This document shows, piece after piece, positions 33,873 to 41,676 of a stretch of 64,000 nucleotides of DNA. The notes below the pieces were generated by a model. The model saw only the letters and a program-made list of their open reading frames with translations, did no database searches and was not told where the DNA came from. Location of the stretch: positions 434,001 through 498,000 of the forward strand of contig NZ_JBDPZC010000002.1 in assembly GCF_039872765.1 (NCBI RefSeq), in the 5' to 3' direction. The stretch's first letter is position 1. Every line of letters starts with the position of its first letter. The translations under genes were made by a program, and so were the position numbers. The DNA comes from Roseateles_B flavus (GTDB taxonomy: Bacteria; Pseudomonadota; Gammaproteobacteria; Burkholderiales; Burkholderiaceae_C).

Positions 33873-34856
33873 TCAGTACTTGCAGGCGTTGTCCGCCATG
33901 TAGTCGGCGACCTTGATCTTGCCGGCGATGATGTCGGCCTTGTAGGCCTCGACCTTGGCCTTGACCTGCGGGCTGATCAGCTTGGCGTTGTGCTGGTCGA
34001 CGGCGTACTCGACGCCGTTCTCGGCCAGACCCAGGATCTTGATGCCGGGCTGCCACTCCTTCAGCACGTTGTAGACGGCCACGTCCACGCGCTTGACCAT
34101 GGAGCTGAGCATGGTGCCGGGCTGCAGGTGGTTCTGGTTGCTGTCCACGCCGATGGCCAGCTTGCCGGCGTCCTTGGCGGCCTGGTAGACGCCCACGCCG
34201 GTGCCGCCGGCGGCCGCGAAGACCACGTCCACGCCCTTGGCGAACTGAGCCTTGGCCAGCTCACCACCGCGGGTCGGGTCGTTCCAGGCGGTCGCCGTGG
34301 TGCCCGTCATGTTGGCCTGCACGTCGATCTTGGGATTGGCCGCCTTGGCGCCCTGCTCGTAGCCGCACTGGAACTTGCGGATCAGCGGGATGTCCATGCC
34401 GCCCACGAAGCCCACCTTGCCGGACTTGCTGGTCAGCGCGGCCAGCGCGCCGATCAGGAAGCTGCCCTCGTGCTCCTTGAAGACGACGGCCTGCACATTG
34501 GGCATGTTGACCTTCTCGTCGATGATGACGAACTTGGTCTTGGGGAAGTCCTTGGCCACCTGCTGCAGGGCCGAGGCCTGGGCAAAGCCCACCGAGATGA
34601 TGGGGCTGGCGCCGCGCTCGGCCATGCGGCGGATGGCCTGGGCGCGCTGGGTGTCGTTGCTGATCTCGAACTCGAGGTAGTTCTTGCCGGTCTCGGCCTT
34701 CCAGCGCTCGACGCCGCGGTAGGCAGCCTCGTTGAAGCTCTTGTCGAACTTGCCCCCCATGTCAAAGATGACGGCCGGCTGCTGGGCCTGCGCGGTGGTG
34801 GCGGCCAGGGTCAGCGCGGCAAGGGCCGTCGCGGCAAGAGTGTGCAAGGTCTTCAT
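33873..34856 (-). CDS. BMP-family nucleoside-binding protein
   Basis: This 327-aa periplasmic protein begins with a Sec signal peptide ending AQA before QQPAVIFD, and it has no lipobox Cys, unlike PnrA of spirochaetes. The family motifs DMGGKFDKSFNEAAYRG and FKEHEGSFLIGALAA are clear. It delivers purine or pyrimidine nucleosides to the ABC permeases. It is the first gene of the eight-gene uptake and salvage operon. I chose the ATG at 34856; the open frame upstream is leader. Confidence 0.93.
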   Translation of the reverse strand: MKTLHTLAATALAALTLAATTAQAQQPAVIFDMGGKFDKSFNEAAYRGVERWKAETGKNYLEFEISNDTQRAQAIRRMAERGASPIISVGFAQASALQQVAKDFPKTKFVIIDEKVNMPNVQAVVFKEHEGSFLIGALAALTSKSGKVGFVGGMDIPLIRKFQCGYEQGAKAANPKIDVQANMTGTTATAWNDPTRGGELAKAQFAKGVDVVFAAAGGTGVGVYQAAKDAGKLAIGVDSNQNHLQPGTMLSSMVKRVDVAVYNVLKEWQPGIKILGLAENGVEYAVDQHNAKLISPQVKAKVEAYKADIIAGKIKVADYMADNACKY

Positions 34857-35010
34857 GGTGGGCAATTCCATCTCGACAGAACAGACAACGGACGAACAAG
34901 GGATGTGGCGGACGACCCGCCGGCAGATCCACCCCGCAGATCCGACGGGGCTCTCCCGGAAGATCGCCTGACGAACCCGCCCGGCGCCACCACTGCGGCA
35001 ACGCCAGCGC

Positions 35011-35064
35011 ATTCTAGAAAGCGGGAGTGTATCGGCGAATGAGGAAAACGCTAAACGTTTGCGC
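35011..35064 (-). promoter_or_regulatory. Promoter and LacI-family-like operator of the nucleoside operon
   Basis: On the minus strand TAGAAT (35011-35016) lies 17 bases after a weak TTCGCC. About 30 bases upstream is GCGCAAACGTTTAGCGT (35048-35064), whose GCAAACGTTT half matches operators of PurR/CytR-like LacI regulators, with one base extra in the other half. No regulator gene is in the window. Confidence 0.4.
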
Positions 35065-35295
35065 GCCCGTTTCCTCAGGGGCTGGGGCCACACGCCGGGG
35101 CATCCCCGTGGCCGCGGCGAACCCTCCTTGTGCACCGCACTGGATACCGCAGCCGTCACGGCCACGGCCCCTGCACCGGCGGGTCCCGAACCACCGGGGC
35201 ACGGGAGCGCCTCCCGGGGCGCCCGCCCCCGGTCTGGAGCCGGCCCTCTACAAAAATTCACGCGCCAGTCTTGCGCTGGCTCAAGCCTTGACCAC

Positions 35296-35323
35296 TAAAT
35301 GCGATTCTTTCTCATTTAGAATG
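35296..35323 (+). promoter_or_regulatory. Probable Fur box upstream of feoA
   Basis: AAATGCGATTCTTTCTCATTT is a Fur-type AT-rich inverted pattern (AATGCGA and TCTCATT) in otherwise GC-rich DNA. It lies about 40 bases before the feoA start, where it would block transcription when iron is sufficient. Confidence 0.65.
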
Positions 35324-35362
35324 CCATCATCCTCTTCCAGAGCCTCGCTCCCGGCAGACACC

Positions 35363-35671
35363 ATGATTGCAGCCCCGTCCTTCACGCTGGCCCAGGCCGG
35401 CATCGGCCAGGCCCACCGGGTCAAGTCCCTGCACGCCCCGGCCCATGCGCCGGAATGGCCGCAATGGCTGGAGGAGATCGGCTTCGTCAGCGGCGAGCAT
35501 GTCTCGGTGATCGCGAAGGGCCTGCCGGGCGCCGACCCGCTCGTCGTGCGCATCGGCCAGTCGACCTTCGCCCTGCGCCGCGCCGAAGCCGACTGCATCG
35601 AGCTCGCCCTGCCCCACGAGGCCCCCGAACTGACGAACGCGCCAGCCCTGAGCCAGCAAGCGCTGGCATGA
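35363..35671 (+). CDS. feoA: FeoA-family ferrous iron transport protein
   Basis: This 102-aa protein has the small SH3-like FeoA core: EWPQWLEEIGFVSGEHVSVI, then VRIGQSTFALRRAEADCI, the last part being the usual FeoA end. FeoA assists the GTP-dependent transporter FeoB in the cytoplasm. I chose the ATG at 35363; an ATG at 35321 would lie inside the Fur box. It is 70 bases upstream of feoB. It is slightly longer than the usual 75-85 aa owing to N- and C-terminal extensions. Confidence 0.88.
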   Translation: MIAAPSFTLAQAGIGQAHRVKSLHAPAHAPEWPQWLEEIGFVSGEHVSVIAKGLPGADPLVVRIGQSTFALRRAEADCIELALPHEAPELTNAPALSQQALA

Positions 35672-35741
35672 GCCAGGCCCGGCCGCCCCAAGGGGCTCCT
35701 TCCCGCGCTGCGGGATCGCACGCAGTGCAACAGTTGCTCCC

Positions 35742-37613
35742 ATGAACGAAGCCGTCATCCATCTGCATCCGGCAGGCCCGCTGCTGGCCCTGGTCGGCAA
35801 TCCGAACTGTGGCAAGACCGCCCTCTTCAACCGCCTGACCGGCAGCCGCCAGAAGGTGGCCAACTACGCGGGCGTGACCGTCGAGCGCAAGGAAGGCCGC
35901 GTGCAGACCCCCCAGGGCAAGAGCCTGCGCCTGCTGGACCTGCCCGGCACCTACAGCCTCTATCCGCGTTCGCCGGACGAGCGCGTCACCTGCGACGTGC
36001 TGGCCGGCCGCGCCATCGGCGAGAAGCGGCCGGACCTCGTCGTCTGCGTGCTGGACGCCACCAATCTGCGCCGCAACCTGCGCCTGGTGCTGGCCGTGCA
36101 GCGCATGGGCCTGCCCTGCGTCGTCGCCCTCAACATGGCGGACCTGGCGGCCAAGCGCGGCCTGCACATCGACACCGAGAAGATGTCCCGCGCCCTGGGC
36201 GTGCCCGTGGTCCGGACGGTGGCCACCAAGGGCGAAGGCCTGGACGATCTGCGCGCCCTGCTGGGCCAGCGCGAGGACTGGCCGGCCGTGCCGGCCCAGG
36301 GCGAGCCCAGCACCGACCCGCAGGACCAGGCGCGCGTCAATGCCCTGCTGCATGAGCTGGGGCTGGACCAGCAGACGCCCGAACTGCCCAGCGACCAGCT
36401 GGACCGCTTCGTGCTGCACCCAGTCCTGGGCCCGGTGCTGCTGGCGGTGCTGCTGTTCTTCCTCTTCCAGGCCGTGTTCAGCTGGGCCGAACCGCCCAAG
36501 GACCTGATCGAGGCGTCCATCGCCTGGCTGGGCACCGAGGTGGGTTCGCTGATGCCCGAGGGCTGGCTGCGCAGCCTCGTCGTCGACGGCCTGATCGCCG
36601 GCGTGGGCGGCGTGCTGGTCTTCCTGCCCCAGATCCTGATCCTGTTCTTCTTCATCCTGGTGCTGGAGGAGTCCGGCTACCTGCCCCGGGCCGCCTTCCT
36701 GCTGGACCGCATCATGGGCAGCGTGGGCCTGTCGGGGCGCAGCTTCATCCCGCTGCTGTCCAGCTTCGCCTGCGCCATCCCCGGCATCATGGCCACGCGT
36801 TCCATCGCCAATCCGCGCGATCGCCTGGTGACCATCCTGATCGCCCCCATGATGACCTGCTCGGCCCGCCTGCCGGTCTATGCCCTGCTGATCGGCGCCT
36901 TCGTGCCGCAGCGCCAGCTGTGGGGTGGCATCCAGCTGCAGGGCCTGGTGCTCTTCGCGCTGTACCTGGCCGGCATCGTGGGCGCCATGGCCGTGGCCTG
37001 GGTGCTCAAGCGCTTCACCAGCGGCCAGCAGACCCGCCCGCTGATGATGGAGCTACCCAGCTACCACTGGCCGCATCCGCGCAACATCGCCATCGGCCTG
37101 TGGCAGCGGGCAGTGATCTTCCTGCGCCGCGTGGGCGGCATCATTCTGGTCCTGACCCTGCTGCTGTGGCTGCTGGCCAGCTTCCCCGGCCCGCCGGAAG
37201 GTGCCACGGGTCCGGCCATCCAGTACAGCTTCGCCGGCATGCTGGGCCGTGGCCTGGCCGTGATCTTCGAGCCCATCGGCTTCAACTGGCAGATCAGCCT
37301 GGCCCTGGTGCCTGGCCTGGCCGCCCGCGAGATCGCCATCAGCGCCCTGGGCACCGTCTACGCCCTGGCCGCCACCGGTGAGGACACCGCGCAGGCCCTG
37401 GCACCGTTGATCGCCCAGAGCTGGGGGCTGCCCACAGCCTTCTCCCTGCTGGCCTGGTTCGTCTTCGCCCCGCAGTGCGTGGCCACGCTGGCCGCCGTGC
37501 GGCGGGAGACCGGCGGCATGAAGATCCCGCTGATCATGGTGGGCTATCTGTTCGGGCTGGCGTATCTGGCGTCCTATGCCACCTTCCACATCAGCCGCTG
37601 GATTCTGGGTTGA
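35742..37613 (+). CDS. feoB: Ferrous iron transporter FeoB
   Basis: This 623-aa protein imports Fe(II) across the inner membrane. An N-terminal G domain shows G1 GNPNCGKT, G3 DLPGTYSL and G4 NMAD. A short helical spacer leads to a membrane part of about ten segments from residue 225, with the two Gate motifs; conserved Cys residues are seen in FACAIPGI and MMTCSARLP. It is shorter than the 770-aa E. coli protein, as is usual in betaproteobacteria. No feoC is seen downstream. Control by Fur is inferred from the upstream site. Confidence 0.95.
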   Translation: MNEAVIHLHPAGPLLALVGNPNCGKTALFNRLTGSRQKVANYAGVTVERKEGRVQTPQGKSLRLLDLPGTYSLYPRSPDERVTCDVLAGRAIGEKRPDLVVCVLDATNLRRNLRLVLAVQRMGLPCVVALNMADLAAKRGLHIDTEKMSRALGVPVVRTVATKGEGLDDLRALLGQREDWPAVPAQGEPSTDPQDQARVNALLHELGLDQQTPELPSDQLDRFVLHPVLGPVLLAVLLFFLFQAVFSWAEPPKDLIEASIAWLGTEVGSLMPEGWLRSLVVDGLIAGVGGVLVFLPQILILFFFILVLEESGYLPRAAFLLDRIMGSVGLSGRSFIPLLSSFACAIPGIMATRSIANPRDRLVTILIAPMMTCSARLPVYALLIGAFVPQRQLWGGIQLQGLVLFALYLAGIVGAMAVAWVLKRFTSGQQTRPLMMELPSYHWPHPRNIAIGLWQRAVIFLRRVGGIILVLTLLLWLLASFPGPPEGATGPAIQYSFAGMLGRGLAVIFEPIGFNWQISLALVPGLAAREIAISALGTVYALAATGEDTAQALAPLIAQSWGLPTAFSLLAWFVFAPQCVATLAAVRRETGGMKIPLIMVGYLFGLAYLASYATFHISRWILG

Positions 37614-37934
37614 CCCCCGACGGCCTGCGGCCGCCCCCCCCCCCGAGAGGGCACGCCCGTAGGGCCGGCGGAGCCGGATCTTCGGGCGTCGTGCGGGACG
37701 GTCTCCGGCTGCGCCGAGCGCACGCGTCAACGTCCACTGGATCGGGCTTGCGGGAGGTGAGTGGCCAGCCGCGGGGTCAAGGCGCGCAAGGGGGTCGGGT
37801 CTTGCCTGAGCCCAGCGGTCATGGGCTGCCGCGTCCCCGCAGCCCTTGGCCGGTCTGGCCGCCTGGTGCGCGAGTTCGCCTGCGTTCGGGCATGCGGCGC
37901 GGCCCGCTACCGGCCCGCGGCAGCGCTGCGGGGC
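37614..37934. other. Gene-free GC-rich stretch after feoB
   Basis: It has a run of eleven C (37634-37644), inverted GC-rich segments and one copy of the dispersed motif (37791-37806, GGGGTCGGGTCTTGCC). The C run may be prone to slippage but is not in a gene. No terminator with a T run is seen. Confidence 0.6.
37791..37806 (+). repeat. Dispersed intergenic motif, copy 3
   Basis: GGGGTCGGGTCTTGCC, one mismatch to the copies at 24610 and 33846, and identical to 62370-62385. Confidence 0.6.
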
Positions 37935-38360
37935 TTAGAAGGCCGCCTTGACGAGCTCGGCCAGCTGCGCATCACTGGCGGGCTTGGCCTTGTTCAGGAT
38001 GTCCGGGGTCACGCACACGGCACTGCCGCCGGACTTGGCGCAGACGGTCCGGATGTCCTCGTACTGGAAGGCATCGCCGCCCAGGGCGGGAAACGGGCGG
38101 ATCTTGATGCCGGTCACGGACTTCCACATGGCGAACTGGTCGGCGGACGCCAGGCGCAGGGTCAGCACGGTGGTTCCCTGGGTGTCCTGGTAGAGCACGT
38201 CCGTCGCCTTGATCCCATACGCGGCAATGGGCCGCACGGTGTGCTTCACGGACGGCAGGCCGAGTATCTTGGCCACCGTGGCATCCGGGACTTCGCCAGC
38301 AAAGGCGGGGAGAGACAAAAGGCCGAGGCCGAGGCTGAGGGCAAGGCGGGTGATCTTCAT
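37935..38360 (-). CDS. Periplasmic hypothetical protein, 141 aa
   Basis: It begins with a Sec signal peptide (MKITRLALSLGLGLLSLPAFA, cut before GEVPDATV). The mature domain of about 120 residues has a probable disulphide between the Cys residues in RTVCAKSGGSAVCV. I do not recognise the family. I chose the ATG at 38360 because it starts the signal peptide. It is convergent with feoB, and a role in iron uptake is only a guess from position. Confidence 0.72.
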   Translation of the reverse strand: MKITRLALSLGLGLLSLPAFAGEVPDATVAKILGLPSVKHTVRPIAAYGIKATDVLYQDTQGTTVLTLRLASADQFAMWKSVTGIKIRPFPALGGDAFQYEDIRTVCAKSGGSAVCVTPDILNKAKPASDAQLAELVKAAF

Positions 38361-38502
38361 CGGTGTTCGTTCAGGTGCGAAAAGAGTTCCTGGAGCGTGC
38401 ACGGATGATGGGTGTTCGGGCGGCAAACCTCAACGCCAACCTTTGGGGGGCCGCATGCCGCGTCGGTCGACGACGGAGGCCAGGCGGGCATGCGTCGGGG
38501 TG

Positions 38503-38518
38503 TCAAGACCTGACCCCA
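38503..38518 (-). repeat. Dispersed intergenic motif, copy 4 (inverted)
   Basis: TCAAGACCTGACCCC, the reverse complement of the motif with one change; two partial copies (CTGACCCCAGCCG) follow directly. Confidence 0.55.
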
Positions 38519-38664
38519 GCCGCCTGACCCCAGCCGCCGTGTCCCCAGCCGCTGACGGCTGCAGCCCCATACCTGCAGACGGCATGGCTCGAAAGCGGCA
38601 GGGCCTCGTACACGGGCGGGCGACGCCGGCCTTGCCGGGTCAGCGGGGGGACGGCACGCGTACG

Positions 38665-38694
38665 GTTTCGGCTTCGGCTTCGGCTTCGGCTTCG
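38665..38694. repeat. Five tandem hexamers (GCTTCG)
   Basis: One GTTTCG and four exact GCTTCG units stand in tandem in a gene-free stretch. Copy number may differ between strains. Confidence 0.85.
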
Positions 38695-38771
38695 CCCTTG
38701 CCACCGTCACGTCCGGCCCGAAGGCCGGGCTGGCCCTGCCTTGCCAGCCCCGGGGACCGCCGGGCATCCAC

Positions 38772-41552
38772 TCAGCGGTTGGCCTCCGCCAGCAGTTTGT
38801 TGACCTCGTCCTGCTGCGGGAAGCCCTTGCCCAGCTTGCTCAGCTGCTGCAGTTCCTGGCGCGCCGGTGCCTTCTCGCCGGCGGCGAGCAGGTAGCGGGC
38901 CAGGGCCAGGCGGTAGGTGGGCACCTCGGGCGAGAGCTGGACCACCTGGCGCTGCACCTCCAGGGCCTTCTTGGACTGCCCTTCGGCGGCCAGGGCGCTG
39001 GCATAGGTGTCCATGATCGCGGGCTGCTCGGGCGCCAGGGCCAGGGCCTTCTGGGCGTAGTCCAGGGCGCCGGGCTTCTTCTGCACGCTCAGCAGCCAGG
39101 CCATGTTGTTCAGGGCGCCGACCAGGTCCTGGCGCTTGGCCAGCAGGGCGCGGTAGTGCTTCTCGGCGCCGGGATAGTCGCCGCTGGCCAGGGCCAGGTC
39201 TGCGAGGTAGAGGCCGAAGGTGGTGTCCTCGGGGTGGGACTTGAGCCAGCCCTCGGCAAAGCTGTCGGCCTCGGCGGCGCGGCGGGCCTTGCGCAGCAAG
39301 GCATGCAGGCGCAACGGCGCCTCGCCCGGTTGCTCCAGGGACAGGGCCTTGCGCATGGCGGCCAGGGCCGGCTCGGTCGCGCCGAGCTCCTGCTGGACGA
39401 CGCCCTCGGCCAGGTAGCCGGCCGCGGCCTTGGGGTGGCGGGTCTGGAGATCCTTGGCCAGGGCCAGGGCCTCCTGCGGGCGCTTCAGCTGCAGCTCCAC
39501 CTGGATGGCCATGGCGCGGCCCTGGAGGTCATCCGGCTTCACGTCCAGCAGCTTCTTCAGCTCGCGCTGCGCCGCCTGGTAGTCCTTGTTGATGATCTGC
39601 ACGCCGGCCGTGCCAAGCTGGCCCACGCCGGACTCCGGCATCAGCGAAGTGATCTTTCCGAAGGTGCTCAGGGCCTGGCCGTTCTCGCCGGCCGCCAGCT
39701 GGGCGCGCGCCAGGCGTTCCAGCAGCTCGACATTGTTCGGGATGGCAGCCACGGCCGCCTGCGCGGTGCTGAGCGTGAGCTTGGCATCGCGGCCGGCGAG
39801 CAGCACGTCGAGCAGCATCTCGCGGGCCATGGCGTCGTTGGGGTCGACCCGCACGGCCTCATTGAGCGTCTTGAGGATCTGGTCGTGCGGCTTGCCCAGC
39901 TGCGCATCCAGCTCGGCCAGGGCGCGCAGGGCCTGCGAGTTCTTGGGGTTGTCCTTGATGTAGGCCTCCAGGCGCGTGCGGGCCTGGTCGGGCTTCTTCT
40001 CGTTGACGTCAATGGTCACGAGCCCGCCCACCGCCAGCAGCATCTTGGGGTCCTTCTTGAGCACGATGTCGAAGGACTTGCGGGCCTCGGTCAGATTGCC
40101 CTGGGCCAGCTGCACGCGGCCGCGCAGCAGCGGCACGTCCACGGAGTCGGGCTGCTTGCGTTCCAGGCCCTCGATGGCCTTGAGCGCGCCGGCGTAGTCG
40201 CGGCGACCGGCCAGGGCGCTGATCAGGGCCAGGTCCACGCCCGTACCCTTCTCGGTGGCGGCGATGCTGCTGAGCTCGCTCAGCGCCGCCTCGCCGGAGC
40301 CACCCCGGCCCAGCTGGCCGATGGCCAGGGCCGCGCGGTAGCGCTGGTCCTCGGGGCGCAGGGCCGAGGCTCTCTTGAAGAAGTCCTCGGCCTGCTTCTG
40401 CTCGCCCAGCAGCATGCTGGCCTGGCCGGCCAGGGCCAGGGCCTCGCTGTCCTTGCTGCTGCTGTCCAGCAGCGGCTTCAGGGCGGCCAGGGCCTTGGCC
40501 GGCTGGCGCAGCTTGATCAGGGCCTGGGCGTGCTGGTAGCGCAGCTGGGATGACTGCGGTGCCAGCTGGACGGCCTTGGCCGAGAGCGCCTCGGCCTCGC
40601 TGTAATTGCCCAGCCGGGCCTCGGCCATGGCGGCCATGCTCAGCAGGCCCAGGTGCTCGGGCGCGCCACGGCGCAGGGCCTGCACCAGCTCCTTGGCGCG
40701 GCTGTAGTTGCCGGCGGCCATCTCGACCTTGGCCTCCAGCAGGGCCGAACGGCCACCGGGCACGCCGGCCTTCTTCATGGCGGCCAGCTGCTGGCGGGCG
40801 GCTTCCACGTCATTGCGGGCCAGGGCCAGGCTCAGCAGGGCGTCATGGGCATCGAACTGGTCCGGCCGCACCGCCAGCAGCTGCTGGAAGGTCTTGGTGG
40901 CCTCGGCGGGCTGGTTCAGGGCGCGCAGCTGCAGCTGGGCCTTGAACAGCAGGGCATTGACGGACTTGGGGTGGGTCTTGAGCAGTTCGTCCAGGCGCTG
41001 CACAGCTTGGTCGAAGGCCTGCTGGCTGGACAGGATGCGCGCCTGGGCCAGGCTGGCCTGCTCGGAGCCCGGGTCGCCGGCCACGGCGGCATCGGCCAGC
41101 TGGCGGGCGCGGTCCTTGTCGCCGGTGCCCAGGGCGGCGGCGCTGAGCTGGGCGTCCAGGGCGGCCTGGGCGGACTTGTCGGCCAGGCGCGTGCTGCCGT
41201 AGTCGCTGAGCACCTTCTTCAGCTGACCCTGGCTCAGCATCACCTGCACCAGCAGCGGCAGCACCTGCTCCTGGGGGTGCTTGTATTCCAGGGCGCGCCG
41301 CAGCTCGATCTCGGCGCTGGCGAGGTCACCGCTGTCCAGCAGGGCCTTGCCCAGCAGGAAGCGGCCTTCCGGGCTGGACGGATTCTTCTGCAGGAGGTTC
41401 TTCAGCTCGATGGTGGCCGTCTTGGCATCCTGCTGCTGCAGGGCCGTCTTGGCGGAGGCCATCAACTCCTCTTCACTCTTGCCACCGCAGGCAGCCAGCA
41501 GGCTCACACTCAGGACCAGGGGAAGGCTCAGACGTCGGGCGCGCAGTTTCAA
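38772..41552 (-). CDS. prsT: PEP-CTERM/XrtA system TPR-repeat lipoprotein PrsT
   Basis: This 926-aa protein is a lipoprotein (lipobox LLAAC, then GGKSEEE) followed by about 20 TPR units through to the C-terminus. Length and layout match PrsT of the exosortase A (XrtA)/PEP-CTERM exopolysaccharide systems. I chose a TTG start at 41552 because it gives the signal peptide directly and has GGAGA upstream; an ATG 11 codons earlier would add an unlikely N-terminus. PrsT is normally encoded near epsH/xrtA and prsK/prsR, but none of these are in this window, so it is an orphan here. It may help assemble or export envelope material. Confidence 0.85.
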   Translation of the reverse strand: MKLRARRLSLPLVLSVSLLAACGGKSEEELMASAKTALQQQDAKTATIELKNLLQKNPSSPEGRFLLGKALLDSGDLASAEIELRRALEYKHPQEQVLPLLVQVMLSQGQLKKVLSDYGSTRLADKSAQAALDAQLSAAALGTGDKDRARQLADAAVAGDPGSEQASLAQARILSSQQAFDQAVQRLDELLKTHPKSVNALLFKAQLQLRALNQPAEATKTFQQLLAVRPDQFDAHDALLSLALARNDVEAARQQLAAMKKAGVPGGRSALLEAKVEMAAGNYSRAKELVQALRRGAPEHLGLLSMAAMAEARLGNYSEAEALSAKAVQLAPQSSQLRYQHAQALIKLRQPAKALAALKPLLDSSSKDSEALALAGQASMLLGEQKQAEDFFKRASALRPEDQRYRAALAIGQLGRGGSGEAALSELSSIAATEKGTGVDLALISALAGRRDYAGALKAIEGLERKQPDSVDVPLLRGRVQLAQGNLTEARKSFDIVLKKDPKMLLAVGGLVTIDVNEKKPDQARTRLEAYIKDNPKNSQALRALAELDAQLGKPHDQILKTLNEAVRVDPNDAMAREMLLDVLLAGRDAKLTLSTAQAAVAAIPNNVELLERLARAQLAAGENGQALSTFGKITSLMPESGVGQLGTAGVQIINKDYQAAQRELKKLLDVKPDDLQGRAMAIQVELQLKRPQEALALAKDLQTRHPKAAAGYLAEGVVQQELGATEPALAAMRKALSLEQPGEAPLRLHALLRKARRAAEADSFAEGWLKSHPEDTTFGLYLADLALASGDYPGAEKHYRALLAKRQDLVGALNNMAWLLSVQKKPGALDYAQKALALAPEQPAIMDTYASALAAEGQSKKALEVQRQVVQLSPEVPTYRLALARYLLAAGEKAPARQELQQLSKLGKGFPQQDEVNKLLAEANR

Positions 41553-41676
41553 GTCAATGTCTCCGAAGGTTTGCGGCGGGATCATGCCCTCAAGCGCCGA
41601 AGATTGCAGCAGGGACACCCCCACACTCGCAGGGGCGGGGCCTCTTGAGCGATGTCATGCCGGGTGACGGCCGCGC

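Larger units (their letters stand above)
34857..35362. other. Divergent control region of the nucleoside operon and feoAB
   Basis: This 506-base stretch has no gene. It holds a minus-strand promoter with a LacI-family-like half site near 35011-35064, and the probable Fur box of feoA at 35296-35323. The middle is GC-rich and without clear signals. Confidence 0.6.
38361..38771. other. Gene-free stretch with simple repeats
   Basis: Contains the inverted copy of the dispersed motif (38503-38518) followed by CCTGACCCCAGCCGC-type partial copies, and a GCTTCG hexamer array at 38665-38694. The Arg- and Pro-rich open frames across it look like composition effects and are not listed as genes. Confidence 0.6.

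Noticed and set aside
38357..38767. Pro/Lys-repeat open frame over the GCTTCG hexamers
   Set aside because: It exists only because of the hexamer repeat and lacks a ribosome site.
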